A model generated the notes under the pieces. It worked only from the letters and a program-made list of their open reading frames with translations. It was not told the DNA's origin and did not search any database. The translations under genes and the position numbers were made by a program. DNA of 64,000 bases from Theocolax elegans (Eukaryota > Arthropoda > Insecta > Hymenoptera > Cerocephalidae). Shown piece after piece: positions 9,861-24,134 of this stretch. The stretch spans positions 31,617,058 through 31,681,057 of the forward strand of contig CM047426.1 in NCBI GenBank assembly GCA_026168455.1, written 5' to 3'. Positions within the stretch are counted from its first letter, which is position 1. Each line of letters starts with the position of its first letter.

Positions 9861-12800
9861 GACAATAACACGTTTCTCCGAAGAGTTTATAACGGAAAAA
9901 TATGTTAGAGAGACTATAACGTGGTCTCTCCTAGTTTGCGACATACGTGCGGTTTTCTATTTTCTAATTTATATTTACCGTGATATAATATTTAAGAAGA
10001 AATTTTAATTTATTACCAATTTAAAATGTATATGCTTTATAATGTTATACTTTAAATAATAATAATTATTTGTCTTTATAATGTTATTTTTCACAGTTGT
10101 TATTGTGTAAACATAAGTATAATAAGTATAAAAAGAACTATAGTTTTTTTTATTTTGCATGAAGTAATGAAATCTCTATTCTAAAAATAAATACAAGTTA
10201 ATTTTAAGACAAATAATAAAAACGATATTATACTTGTAAATCGGAGATTAAGAACAATTATTAATTTAAAAGGTGGAGGATAGTCGTAAATGCAAATATA
10301 TAAGAATACATCATCAATAATTTTCAGTTCAACACAAACTTTTCCCTTTGACGATTTTCTTATTTGTAATTTATCACTAATTCATTTTTTCTTGACATTT
10401 ACATACACATACGCGCGCGCCGGATATATAAAAAGTGTCCACTGTTAAAAATGATCAATTAATTAAAATAAACAATTAATAGATTAATTCTACATAAATC
10501 TGGTCATCTTTTAATTTACAATGGGACAGCGAACTACAACTAATCTCTTAAGTTGAAAGCCATTAAATGTCCTTATAGTTACGGTAAAGATTTTCTTACA
10601 GATCTTACGGTATTATTTATAAAAAAAAAAGATTGATATCTCTAACCTATATTTGTAGAAAGTTATCGGTTTTACGATTTGAGTACGTGCACGTTTGCGA
10701 AAATGTCACATGCGCTAAAGTTAGTTCTTCTATGAAGCTCCTCTCCCCAACACCCTCCCCCGTCAATGGTAACAGTTATTATACGTACATAGATATAGGA
10801 GAAGGGCTATATAGTGCCACGTATTATACAAGTGGGGATGAAATATAGTCAAACCCATGTCAACACACAAACGGAGAATACTACTGTTTGCGATTACAAG
10901 TCCAACAGGTCAATAGCGATAAACTTAATGTTTTACGCAGATAAATTGTCGATCGTATACGTATATAAGAACTAACGAAATTCAATTACTCGACAAAAAC
11001 ATTATACGTTCAAATTATTTTACAAAAAGGATTTACCCTCTTTGCATTTACTCACAAACAAACGATATGTCTTTAACATTTATATGTTGTATGTTTCTAG
11101 GTGTACGCTGCTAATTTTCTTATAGTTTCCTATACGTACATATTTCTCATTTTAATATTTATACAGCGCATAATAAATATTTGATAAAGCCCGATTCAAC
11201 AGGTTACATTTTATTCGATTAATTTTCTGCATTTTCCCACTTTACCAAGAATTTTTGCAATAAAATGTTAACGGCATTAAATTTTCAAAATAAATCACAG
11301 TGTCCACTCTAAATATTTATTATATGACTAAGTGACAATATTCTGCACAAACTTTGAAAAATTACTTTCTAATAGTTTAAACATTGAACAATTAAATCAG
11401 CAACATCAACTAGACTATCAAATCGTTTTACTCGACGTACATCCAATAACGAAAATTTCGATTACATGATTAATAAAACACATTTATCAAAACAATGTTT
11501 GTCCCCTCTACATTATAAACGTTGAACAATCAAGCGTTAAATTGAAAAAATTGTCATGAAGAGTTGCTTCCAGTGCAGTCTCACTAATACGAGTTTCGAT
11601 TCAATATCTGAAAAAAACATTAATTTGGACGGTACTTTGCAGACATAGAATTGCAGACGCGTACGGAACTGTCAAATTTTTGAAATAATAAAAAAATAAC
11701 AGCCTCGACAATTACTCGCACATTCGCCTGTATACAAAATATTGAAAAGGCATTAATTCAAACTGCTGTACTTGAAATTTTGACCCCTTCCTTGGCGCAT
11801 ACAAGTAGTGCGTTTTAATATTCAATTTACAGATATACGTCATAAAATTAATCATTACAGCGTCCTGTCAATATACATCCCGAGTAAACAGCAACCGGCA
11901 TGAGTGGCACAGGATTAATTGAATTCGATCGAAAGTAGATTTGCAAACGACGCTCGCGACTCTAATTCGGGCGAGGCGTTTTACCTCTCTTCACTCGAAC
12001 AAGAGATATCGCATATAACTAGATGCTCTCGCTCTCTCCCTCCCACTCTCACTCCCTCTCCGCCTCTCACCATCCGACCCCTATCTTTGTGTGCTTAAGC
12101 GAGTAGGGAAACCCAATGTGTATAGGTACGCGCGTACGTCTGTGTCAAAATGCACTGTGTATACAGATTTCCATACGTTTTCCAGTAACGCGTGTTAAAT
12201 ATTGCGCGCGTTTGTGTACGGACGCCGGCTTTGTCATGGGAGATCCGCTTTTGACCGGTCTATAACTATTGTATAACTTCCTATTCCAATAAATTCGGAT
12301 GATCGAGTGGTGTGTGTGTCTGTGAGTATGGATAGTTTTTTACACCCCTACTTCTGGTCGAATGTACAGTTTGCATAAAAGATTAACGGGTGAATGTGGC
12401 ATCTATGTGTTTCTATGTTTAATATTAATGCTGAACTAGTGATCTTAATAGTGACATAACTACCAGGATTACTTTTGTATACAATCACTTAATTGAAAGC
12501 CGCTTTAAGTAATGCGCTAACATATATATAGAACTTGAAACTTAACAATTCTTTCATTATGCGACCAAAATTATTCGACGATAAAAAGTAAAGTTAATAA
12601 CCTTATAAACGCAAATTTAATGTATGTAAAATTCGAAATATTAAAAGGTGTATCTATGTCCAATTTCCAAAAAATACTGCCCTATATTTCGTAAAAAAAC
12701 GAAATAAGTATGCGGTATATAATTCATTGAATACATTTACTAATTCGCGCATTAATAATGAATTAAAAATTCTTTATACGGTGTTAAAAAGTGAATTAAA

Positions 12801-13769
12801 TATCCGTAGAACGAATTATACCTTTAAATAACCGAATTAACTTAATAGTTTTTTCAAATTAAATCAATCCCTTCTATAATTATTTTTAAAAAGATTTATT
12901 TATTAATATCTTAATTGAGCTTTTACGGTTATATATGTAGAATTAATAAAAATAAACAAAATGTTATTACAATGTTTTATCATAACTTTAATAACATTTA
13001 CTTTTTAACCATTTTTAATTCAAAAATGATTTTCAATTTAATTATATTTTGTTAAAATAAATTAAAATATTATTAATGTCATTTATATCGCGTATTTGAT
13101 GTAATCCATTTTAATTTTACCTCTGTTATTAAATACTAAAATAAGCAGTGGGAAGTTAAATAATTTTATTAATTTTATAATTTAAAATGCGCTTTAAACA
13201 TTTTACTTTCTCCGCATGGTGAGTGCTAACATGATAAATATACCTTTATATATTTGCATTAAATCTAACGCATTACAGTTTAATTAAAAAAGCTTAATGA
13301 CCGTACAGCATTAAATTTTTATTTTATCTATTGTCAATTATATTTATATAGAGCTTATTTCTATATCAGGAACTCGATGATTAATAAAACGTTAATGAAT
13401 TCGTATACTTAACATTCTTTGCACATCGCACTATCGAGGTGTTAAAATAAAAAAGACGTTATTAAAAGAAAAGATAAAACTATTATATAGTTATAACACT
13501 ATAATTACGATAAAACAACCCAAACATACATTTTTTGAGTAAAAGTTTGTGTACTATTCCCAACTTGACTGCATGAAACATAATGATTGATACATAAACC
13601 TATGATATGTTCGACTTGAAGATTGAATATCCACACACTCGCTCCCCACATACGAACCCCGTCTTTAGACTATGTAATCACTCGATAGAAATACTTGTAA
13701 AAGAAATAAGTAAATTTTCTAAAAGAAGATTATAGTCCCAAGGAATTTGATATTTTCGAGAAAGATACG
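9861..13769. other. AT-rich non-coding stretch with a CT-rich, CpG-bearing segment near 12 kb
   Basis: No gene recognised. Positions about 11930-12260 are less AT-rich, with a pyrimidine tract at about 12028-12070 and scattered CpGs. Positions 12500-13400 are extremely AT-rich. The few short reading frames show no domain. Confidence 0.5.
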
Positions 13770-14310
13770 CAGCCTGCGGCGGCGTATTCGTGTATCTATA
13801 TCTATAGGTAGGCGCGACAGTCTCGCCCTCCTTGGTATGTAGATATATATATATATCAGGAGGTAGTAATCGCAAGGCGAACACCAACCTTGGCGCTGTA
13901 CGGCCGGCGCATGTTTGGACAGGGCTCCGCGTCACACTTGTGCCGAGGGTGCAACCGTAAGCGAGAGGCAGGGTGGGAGTCACGAGCAAGTCTCTGGCCG
14001 CTTTTCCGGGTGGCGAGAGAGTGAGAGAGCGAGAGAGAGCGAGAGAGAGAGAGAGAGAGAGAGTCAGAGCGACCCGGCGCGTCGTCGCCGCGGCGCGAGT
14101 GTCAATGAGAGGGAGCGAGAGGCTCGAGGGCCCGACGAGGAGGCCACCAGTCTGCTGCCGGGAAAAATCAATAGCGGCTCACCGCTCGGTGAGCCGGAGA
14201 GAGGAACCCAACCCACCTCAACCCTCTCACTCTTCGACGAGCCTTATCCCTTCTTTGCCCTCGTGAGCGATACTCCTTTTTTATATGCCCTCGGCCTCCC
14301 TGCCTAGCCT
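13770..14310. promoter_or_regulatory. CpG-rich, GA-repeat-containing promoter-like island
   Basis: This is one of the most GC- and CpG-rich non-LTR segments in the window. It contains an imperfect (GA)n array at about 14014-14065, which offers many GAGAG sites of the kind bound by GAGA factor in insects. Reading frames through it are Arg-Glu-Arg repeats made by the microsatellite and are not believable proteins. A CpG island with GAGA tracts is typical of promoters of regulated genes. The direction of transcription cannot be told, and no start site is proven. Confidence 0.4.
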
Positions 14311-14425
14311 GTCTTCCTTTCTCTCTCTTCTTCTCTCTCTCCCTTTCTCTCCCTCTCTTCCTATCTCCCTCTCTCTCACTCTCTCGCTCTCTCTCCCTCT
14401 CGCTCTCTTATTCTTCTCGAGTTCT
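14311..14425. repeat. CT-rich low-complexity tract
   Basis: Long run of TCTC/CCCT units adjoining the CpG-rich island on its right side. Simple-sequence DNA with no coding potential. Confidence 0.9.
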
Positions 14426-17400
14426 TGTTTCTTTTGCTTTCTTTATGATACACACGCCTAGAGATGATCGTTCAGATTGATTTTGCCAGAGAGGTCGCGA
14501 TAATCGACTCCTCGTCTTTTGACCATTGAGATGTTTACCTACCGAATTACGAAGAATGACGACCAACACGCTATACTTACTCCAAGATTACAGATGACGA
14601 GGATACTTGACACGCACCGCTATACACCTTTACTCGAATTAATTTTAACGATAGCTTATAACCAACTCTTGTATTATTTCTTTTTTCATTAATTAACGCT
14701 ACCTAATCTGACAGAATTTACATCGCGAAATGTAAACTGTGATTACGATAATTTATTTTTTTTATATTATTAAAAAATTAGAAATCCAAAATCCGTTATT
14801 ACACTCAGGTATTACGTTTGATAGAAATACCGTATTTGCATTTTCCTTACTTTTTTAATAAACAATTTTAAACTTTCTTCTCATTTGAAATCAATATTGA
14901 AATAATTAATAACTATAATTTAAACAAATAAATTAGAATAGTCTTTCCGTTTGACAATTTTTTACCTAGGTGTGGGATTTTTATGTATTACCAATGTAAT
15001 TACCAATTAAGTAAATAAAGTTAAATTATTTGAATTAACTGTGAATTAAAAATATTAAATCAAATAATAAAATGACGTTTGATCTGTTAATATTTGAGTG
15101 GTTTAAAATGTTTAATAATTATACTTGGAATTAAATAATGAAAAATAAATACCGTTAAGAGTGTAATTGTGCGTAATTGTTAAAAAATAATTAAAGTAAC
15201 TATTGCAAATGCATTTTATTAAATAATGTAAAATACAAAATATAAAATATAAAGTGATTTATTACTACACTATAAATTGTACAACAAAGGTTTCCCTGAC
15301 CTAGTACATCTAGGTGCATTCCTATGGGAGTCATATTTCATTATCGCAAATAGTATAAGGTCAAGGTTGATCTAGCAACGTATACTGGTACCAGTATCGC
15401 TCGAGCGTCAGCGATATGTAAAAATAAAAACAACTTTACCTCGAATTCTTCGCAAATTTTAGAAATACTTCTCTTGGTTCGTAAATTACAGAAACAACAG
15501 TGCAACCTCACACGAAACGATACATGACCCTTTAAGGAATGTATCTGTATTGTAGATTATATAAATACATATCGAAGTTACAGTAAATAATATAAATAAA
15601 TGTGATATTTCACGTTAAATGCGTAAATTACTATAGTGTACTAAATTAAATTGTGCTTCATAAATGAACAATTATTGTACATAATTGAATCTGCTTCAAC
15701 GACGGGCACATCCTAAAGTTTAAAATGACCGTAGGGTGTTAATGTTATATACGATTGACATCCAATTAAACGTATCAATTCACTGATGTTTGTATTAAGA
15801 AGAAATGAAATTAATGCTCAATTTTATTTAAATCGATTGAACGTCAAATATATGTTATTATTAAACTTTCACCCATAATAATAAAGTTAATGTTTGCTTA
15901 AACTTAAACTGGACAAGTGTTCAGCTCACGTTCAGCCCTCAGCAACAAACGATATATAAATTTACTGGTTATATAGCTTTATTCAATGTATAATTAATTT
16001 TCGATAAACGTTTAAATGCGTACGATTTGTGTGTGTATATATAGTTTAATAATCTCTGTTGTAAAACATTGCAATTAAAAGTATGCTATATTTACCTACA
16101 CGTAATGTAGTAATTGTTTTCATCCCAAGCGAAAGTTAATTAATATAATCAATCGAATAATATACATGTACATGCATACATATACACCTATATATGTACA
16201 TTTAATATGGGAAACATAAATTGAAAAACAGTTTTACTTATTGTTGACGAGTAATTGTGCAATTATAAAAATAAATTAATGACAATTACTGTGTCAATGT
16301 ATTAACATAGTAGTCTATAGCTAATATTAGGCGTTTAAAATCATACAGAAAAATAAATACAAACTTAACAAAATTTGTAAACACGTTTACCTTATTACTT
16401 TGGTCGGTAACGAAAATGAAAAATCAAGCAGCCGACTAGTTTTATTATGACAACGTAAAAAGCAATCTCTCTAGCAACAAATAGGTAGGTACAATTTTAT
16501 TGAAAAAGGGCGCGAGTGAAACTAGCGAAAAAACAGAGAGAACGTCTATTTAAACAAATGAAATCCCGCGAGCAAACGCTCCGAGACTACAACAAGAACA
16601 GTCTAGCTGCTACACACTCGATTCGCGCGCTGGCTTGTTCTACAAGTGTTTCCGACGTGCCACTACACCGCCAGAATTTGAATACAATGAGCTGTTTTGA
16701 ATTTTTATCGAAGTACGATTGGCCGCCACTGCTGTGGCTCGGATGCAAATTTCCGTGACAATTAAACCTTATAGTTGAACTTCGTGCAGCCACCGATCCT
16801 CATCCTCATCCTCTTCTTCCACCTCCTCCTCCACCTCCTCTTCCCCCCTGAACACCCATTTTTTCGTTGGCCCCCTCGTATTGCTATGCGTGCTTTAAGT
16901 GTACCGCGAGAACAAAATCATCAAAGCTTTATATATTTGAAGCTACACTTTTTAGTTGATGCATCAATTTTTCCATATGAAAATTTTATGGTTTAAATAT
17001 CCATATTGTCCTGCTATATTCCCGCATTCGTGACTATATTGGATCGTTCGGAATTAAAAGAGAAACGCAACATTTTTAATTAAAAATTATTTTCCTCCTG
17101 CATGTAGCAAAATGCAAGCTTGCAAAATGTAATATAAATTATCTGCATATACATATTACGTATATCGAGACACTTGTTCAAAATAACTTTACTATACATA
17201 TTGCTATACTCCATAAATTTATTGTTGCAATATTTACTGTGTGTTTATTTATCTTATACCATATATGTATACGATTAATCATCTTCTAATTTTTATTTTA
17301 CAAGGTTGTTAATTCCCATTGACTAATTGGTTTACCGCAGAATGAAAAAAATTTAATTCGTAATTTCAGCGCATTCTTTCTTTACGTTAAATTTACAGGA

Positions 17401-17790
17401 AAATTGGTTTTCGTTATTTCTACACACGTTTCGTGGTCGGTACACATATATACCAATATCCTCTAAATTTTGAAACCGTATTTTATCTATTATAATAGAT
17501 TGAAAAAATCGATTTTAATTTCTTACCACAGATTGAAAAGTAGTAGATTTTTTAAGAATACTACTGAAAATTTATCACCCAAGATATATAGTAGAATAAA
17601 ACACAAAAGTCAATTAACCCACGCTCAAAAATTGAAATTCTTTGATTAAACTTTATGCAGGTGAAACCAAATACTTTTCTTCATAATTTAATTCGCAAAC
17701 TACTTTTTGTTATTTATATATATAAAACAACATCAATTTTAAAAGAAAGACAATTGAAATAATTTTCAAAGTTATCATTGCACGAGAGGT
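14426..17790. other. AT-rich non-coding stretch
   Basis: No gene or transposon recognised. A less AT-rich segment with a pyrimidine-rich tract lies at about 16500-16870; its overlapping 68-80 codon frames on both strands match nothing. Confidence 0.5.
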
Positions 17791-17813
17791 ACACACACAC
17801 ACACACACACACA
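17791..17813. repeat. (AC)n microsatellite
   Basis: Perfect AC dinucleotide run, followed by a degenerate CA-rich tract to about 17855. Confidence 0.95.
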
Positions 17814-18906
17814 TAAACAGAAACAGGAACACTCACATATACACACGCGCACACATAAGAGATTCACTTCGTAAAAGAACAAATAACTGCATCTATATTC
17901 TGTGCTTCTGAACCAAAGAGCTTTGACTTGAATTTTACTGCACCGTAAAAGCTTTCTATACTTCCGCAGTGTACAGAATTATACTTGACCGTCGTTCGAT
18001 CGGCCTCGATTTCCTATTTCTTGATGCCATAAAGGAATAAGCGAACAAGATTATTCTTTACATTACATGTTATCAAAAATTTATGATTCTGATTCTTTCA
18101 AATAATAACTTTAAATATTTATCGCAAGTAGATGAAGAAAAGTTTTATCTTCTTAGACGTTAAATAAAAAATATAATGTCACTCGTATATTGTTGTAAGA
18201 GTAATTTTGCATATTTGTTTTAAATACACATTGTATTGAGCGAGTCGTAAAATAATTATTACTTAAAAGTTCGGGAAAACAACGGAACTCGAGAGTAAAT
18301 TCCGAATGAATCGTACAGTTGAATTTAGTTTCAATTAATTCAACCAATAAAATAACGAACTTAAATTCTAGACTCTCTTAAATAACCTGCACTTTTTCAA
18401 CGAGAATCGATAAAGTAAATCCGTAAATCAGTTTGTTTGTATATCCCATTGTAAGAAATATCGTGGAGTAGTGCTGCAGGTTAGTAAATTTTCTAAGATA
18501 TATAGAGTACATAGGGAGTCGAATCGCGATTACCACATAAACTTTTTTCACGAGGGATTGAAATGTTAATGCTTAAGTAAGAATAGTAGATATATAGGTG
18601 GTGAAGCCCAAAGGATCCATGAGGTTCAATGTCTCGTGTGCACAGGATCGAAGAAGAGCGCACGGAGGAGCTCGTAGAAAAGCAAACAAGTGAAGATATA
18701 AAATAAGAAAGACGACATTTCTCGCGGGACATACACATACGTATATACGTGTAAACACGTGTATTATCCTCGTACACGCGAAGACGAAACCAATCCAACA
18801 AATCGACGTACCGACGTTAGACGCAGGTCTAGGTCAGCATTGTTCAGAACATTAATTATGCAACGCTCAATTTAGCTGCCGCGAAATGGACAGTCACAGG
18901 TTAGCC

Positions 18907-18909
<3 letters not shown>
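17814..18909. other. AT-rich stretch with a mixed-composition segment
   Basis: Positions about 18590-18900 are less AT-rich with several CpGs. The minus-strand frames there show no recognisable domain. No gene called. Confidence 0.45.

Positions 18910-18942
<33 letters not shown>
18910..18942. repeat. (CT)n microsatellite
   Basis: Perfect CT run of about 16 units, continuing as degenerate CTAT/CTAC units to about 18965. Confidence 0.95.
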
Positions 18943-18948
<6 letters not shown>

Positions 18949-18965
18949 ATCTCTACCTCTATCTT

Positions 18966-20161
18966 GCTCTCAGGCTTTGTACGTATGTGTCTTCGGTGAG
19001 AGAAAGACAAGAGATGTCCTCGACCCAAGTAAATTTACTGTCTGCCCGTAAAATCGGGGGTACGTGTGTACGTGTCACCTCTTGCGCAATGACCAAGTAA
19101 ACTCCAGGATAGCCCGATATCGTCTTACTACTACCGGAACTAAATATTACTAAGAAATCTAAAATTCGAAAAGAATCCAAGATTTTTTAAATATTTCTCG
19201 TTTGTGAGCCCGAGTATGCGAACATGCATAGCCTAGAAAATAATAGTATCGAATCGTCGAATTTAATTTTAAAGATGTACACATCGTAATGGTACACATC
19301 CAGTCAAATTAAGAATAGCTAAAAGAGTAATCTGAGAGAAATTCAATTTTAAGAATTGAAACGGTTTGCCAGCATTACAATCGACAAGAAGAAGAGGCAC
19401 TAGTCTAAAAAGTGAGTCGAAAATTAAATACGAATTCGATGTATAGACTAGGACGGCTACGAATGGTAACCGAACGTCAAGGACCAATAACCGGCAGAAC
19501 GCTAGCCTCCATTGATTAAAAGGAAGATCTTATAAGTAATATTTCTACCAACTGCAATAGATATTAACAACGATTCCCAATCAATCGGAAAGTGATCACA
19601 GCATCGACTCGATGCATGGATGCGGGATGAATGAAAATTCAATTATTTATTACATACGTATTAATATTTATGTTTGAAAATATACGAGAATTAGTGATAT
19701 TTTGATTAAAGAATGAGCAACATTTTTGAAATCATAAAAGATTTGGAAAAATTTATAAATATTTAATGAATAAAAATTTTATTTTAATATTTCTATATAA
19801 CGTACTTAAAATAAATGTATTGATTTTAATTTTAGTATTAACTACAAAAAGTTTTTTTTTATTAATGCAATTAAACCTCTTACATGAAGTTACTTACTTA
19901 GCTACAAAAAGTAATTGTAATAATTATATTTAATTTTAACCTCAGAATCAATTAATAAACATGTAATAGTACATCGTACTTTGTTGTATTATTAAAACTA
20001 GACAAATTCGAATTAAAATCAAGAAATTACAATTAATGATTAAATACAATTATTATGTATAAAAAATATCGTACCGTACTATATTAATTTAATACATAAA
20101 TGATTAATATTACACCAAATGTTTTATCTTACATACAAATTAATAAATTTTACTCATTTTC

Positions 20162-20163
<2 letters not shown>
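18966..20163. other. AT-rich non-coding stretch
   Basis: Positions 18966-19500 are moderately GC-richer; the remainder is very AT-rich. Two minus-strand frames of about 72 codons match nothing known. No gene called. Confidence 0.45.

Positions 20164-20205
<42 letters not shown>
20164..20205. repeat. (TA)n microsatellite
   Basis: Perfect TA run of about 21 units. Confidence 0.97.
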
Positions 20206-20208
<3 letters not shown>

Positions 20209-21000
20209 TCGTTGGATTTACACCGTAAGTAGTTAAAATACTAAATACTGTTTAACATGCTACACGTCTCCAATGATGAAACAGGTAGATTATATAAATA
20301 AATTAATTAAAACGTAAGACAGTTAATTTAACAGAAATATATTGCATAAATTTGGTTTGAAACGTAACATCAAAGCCAATTTCGGTATCTTTTGATTGCT
20401 TGTAATAGCCACACGTGTAGAGTTAACTTTAATGCAATGGTCCAAAATTTGTCGAAATTGTATTGCTGCGAAATACAATAGTAGCTTCTCTACAGCTACC
20501 GAGTTTCGCGTCTTTGTAACAACGAAACTAAAGCGTAACATACATAGAAATGCTGTTACAGTAACAACTGAAACTTTGTAAGCCGAAATTATACTTGTAA
20601 TCATAAGAATACAATTTCAGCAATTAAATGCTAGAATTATTTCCATTTATATGTCTTTCAGTGCTGTTCTTTCGCAAAACTTTAGTTTAAGATCAATTGT
20701 AAGTGATTTTACTGCGTTTTGTTAATTTTATTGGATAGTTGCACCGCACTGGAACTTAAAATAACCATTTCTAAATATCATAATGTTGTAAACTCACCAT
20801 TACCAATCAATATTATGGTCTGAATAGAAAATGATTTTACCTGAAACAAAAACAACAGAAATTAATCAGTTATTAATAATACGATATAGTAATACATAAT
20901 ACACAAATAATATTATAATACTGTATTACATATGAGATTATTAAATGATAAATATAATAAAAAATTATTGCTTTCTCCTAGAGAACAATAAGTATTAGTA
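20206..21000. other. AT-rich non-coding stretch
   Basis: Overlapping short frames on both strands at 20323-20604 are mutual shadows with no recognisable domain. No gene called. Confidence 0.45.
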
Positions 21001-21735
21001 AAATTTTTCGATTTGCTAAAAACCCATTTTTGATTTATCAAAGATTTTGAATATTGCAGATGATCCTTTTAAATCGGACCAAATGTACTTTTTGCAGACT
21101 ATTCAAATATTTCCTAGTAGTTTTTAAGTTAGATATTAAACAGATTTTTTTTAATTTCTTATATCTTTGAAACTACTCAGTCAAATGAGCTAAAAAATAT
21201 TATGGTGAATAAAAATAATAGTAGATTGTTATACTGCAAAAAATTCAAGTCATTATATAGATTAGTTTACGATAAAAATATTAGAAACTGAAAAACTTGT
21301 GTTTTCTATGTCCAACGTTTTCGGGTGTAAAAACCTTTGAAATTTTGGAAAAAGGTAGTCTGTATGGTAACGATGATCTCTATATTTTTTTTCAGCTCAA
21401 AGGATTTATTGTCAACGCAGTTATTTAGCATTATATATTTTTGAATGAAAGTTTTGATTGTTTATACCTCTGAATCTGATCGATCAAACGGGTTGGAAAA
21501 CATTGTGGTTATGGAAAATAATAGAGGAGATACACTGTAAAAATTTGAAAACGTTTCAGTAACCGGATCTTGAGAAAACATTTATACTCTAAAATGCGAT
21601 TTTTTTGAAACATTTGTATTTTCTGGTAAATCATACTTTAAAATATTAACAACTGTATAACGTTTATTAAAACTTTTTAGGAAAATGTTGTAAGATATTT
21701 ACAGCATCTAAATGTTTTTGGTACAGAGCTCTTGT
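21001..21735 (-). repeat. Dispersed repeat, copy 2 (inverted relative to copy 1)
   Basis: This is the reverse-complement partner of 1866-2744. The shared order of blocks is unbroken across about 735 bp. At the point where copy 1 carries its 130-bp MITE, this copy runs straight through, and so preserves something close to the uninterrupted form. No protein is conserved between the copies. The family is unclassified. Confidence 0.75.
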
Positions 21736-24134
21736 CCGAAAACAGATGAATGATGAAATCGAATTATTAGCATTTATTTACTTTTTAAAATTGTATTCTT
21801 TTAATTCTGATACGTTGAATCATGTTTTCGGAGCATTTTTATATCTATATAATAATCACCCGAATTAAACTAGTGCGGAACATAAACAATTTTAATAACA
21901 TTGGATAATTTTGTTAGGTTTTCTTAAATTTCATATTTTAGAATAATATATTAAATATATAGAAGTAGTACATTAATTTACGTGCCAATAATAAATTGAC
22001 ATTGATATTTTATATATACAAGATAATTTTATTCGAATATGAACTTGATATATCAATTGCGATCCCAGTAAAATTTACAAAGTAGTAAAGCGCATTAAAT
22101 GCAAATTAATGAAACCGTAGTAATTTAAAATATATAACTAACCGTTACGACGCACATGAACTGGTTCAGACATGTTTCTATTTCGTGGGAGTTTTTTTCA
22201 TAATTCGAAACGCATTTATATTATCCGTATTATACGCGCACATCTACAGCGACGAAAAGTGGCGTGTTAAATGAAAATTTATCCGCGAATTTAATGCTTG
22301 CCGGTTTAGAGGTGCGCGCGCGCGCGCCAAAGAAAGGACTCTTGAGCGAGAGAGATAAAATAAGTAGGAAGGTATAACGTACATATATATACATAAGTGA
22401 AACGCACGCGACCGGTGGTAATCCTCTTTTCTCTCTCGGACTCGGTTGGCGCAGATTACAGAGCTAAGGGGACGTTGATAATGAAAAGGTAATTTATGTT
22501 GAGAGCTCGCGCCCGCGCGTGTATGACGATAAGCCGAGGGAGCGGGCGGCGTGTTCGGCGTTTGTTGCCGAAGAAAGAATGAATTCTGATCTGCGTACAA
22601 CGTTACAACACTGATAGGCATCAAAAACGACTGAGGCTTCCTTGCAGTTCTTTCCACTGTAAACTTGAATTCAAACTTCTCCGAGTACTATAACGTTTCT
22701 TTCGGTAAAATTATTTGACTATATATATTATACGTACGGTGCCACTGTCACGGAAATACTCATTTTATATTTGATTTAAATCAGAACTTATTGATCGTCA
22801 CGAACCAATATTTTTGTATATTTTGATATATTTTGGTATATTTTGGTTCGTGGGAATCAATAGATTCTGATTAAAGTTAAAAATATCATTTGGCGAACAA
22901 TACATTCATCCAACTATTACTCATTTTTTGTTATTGCGTCTTCATTTATTGATATAAATAAAACGACAAAGATTTAAATAAAATATTGAAACTTAATAAA
23001 ATATCATTCTAATTTGGATGCTTTTCTGCATAGAAAATGAATGTTATAATGTAATACAGGCTTTGTAATAAGTAATACAAAATTCAGTGACATTATTTGC
23101 CAATTTATTTTCTTCAGTATTAACGTCAAATACATTTCAACGTCAGTAAACTATTAAAAATGTATATGCGAGGGAGATGTTAATATTCAACGATATACAA
23201 TGTAAGCAACGATTATATTCATTAGGAAAATGCCCGATGCACTTTTCGACCTATTTTGCAGAAAATATAAATGTAAATCCTAATTTAAATTCTTCTTTAG
23301 TATTGCTGCGAATTTATTGCATATGAAATGTGTTAGTAAGCAATTCAAGTTAATCCTTATGAAGCTTTACACTTTACCGCGTGTCATTTAATGTTGTATT
23401 TATAAATGGATCTGACATATTATTTCTGCTGTAGTTGGCATATGAGATATATATGTCCTCAAAACCTCGAAATTTTGTTACTTCTATAAATGTCAAGTTG
23501 TGACTAGTAAAATTTGTATCATTTTTAAAACGCGCATTTACTTTTAAAAGAGATGTGAAAAAGCAAAATCCATTCGAACAAATAAACATTAACAATGTAA
23601 AAATTGAAAACACTAAAATATACAGTTGCAAAAATCTATTTCAGAATAGAAGATACGAATGAAATTGGAAACGCAATTAAATAATAAAAATGTCGTGCAG
23701 AATTTAACGATCAAATAAGTTGTTACTACTAAAATTCGTTCAAATTTTTCATTTCTCACCAAACACAATTTCATCCAATTCTATTGCATTTTAGTAAAAC
23801 TAATAATAACGTAATACATTTTTTAATTGAACGTCAATTTACAGTTCTAGAAAAAAAGTATTAGGAAAAATGGTTAACGTGCAATGCATAAAATATTGAA
23901 TGAGTAAATAAAAGTATGTAATTAAAAGATCGTAAAAATATGTACTGAATTACCATATCAAATCTGCAACTCATTATATATGGGGAATAGAAGAAAAAAA
24001 AACTGAAAAGATTACAGTACGACGTTAGTGCAAATAGAAAATCCTAGTTTCCTTAATAGCTGAAGATGCAAATTGAACAGGAGTAGACTTGCAAATGTCA
24101 GTCGATCCACCTGAGTGACAGTAAGTATTGCAAT
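21736..24134. other. AT-rich stretch with a CpG-rich island containing (GC)n
   Basis: Positions about 22230-22660 are GC-richer, with an alternating GC run at 22313-22328 and many CpGs. The long minus-strand frame there (22244-22657) is not recognised. The rest is AT-rich and featureless. Confidence 0.4.

Noticed and set aside
13915..14307. 130-codon plus-strand frame rich in Arg, Glu and Ser
   Set aside because: Its core is the GA microsatellite, which stays open in several frames; composition artefact.
22244..22657. 137-codon minus-strand frame
   Set aside because: Runs through the (GC)n tract and CpG-rich patch; no domain, no codon pattern suggesting a protein.
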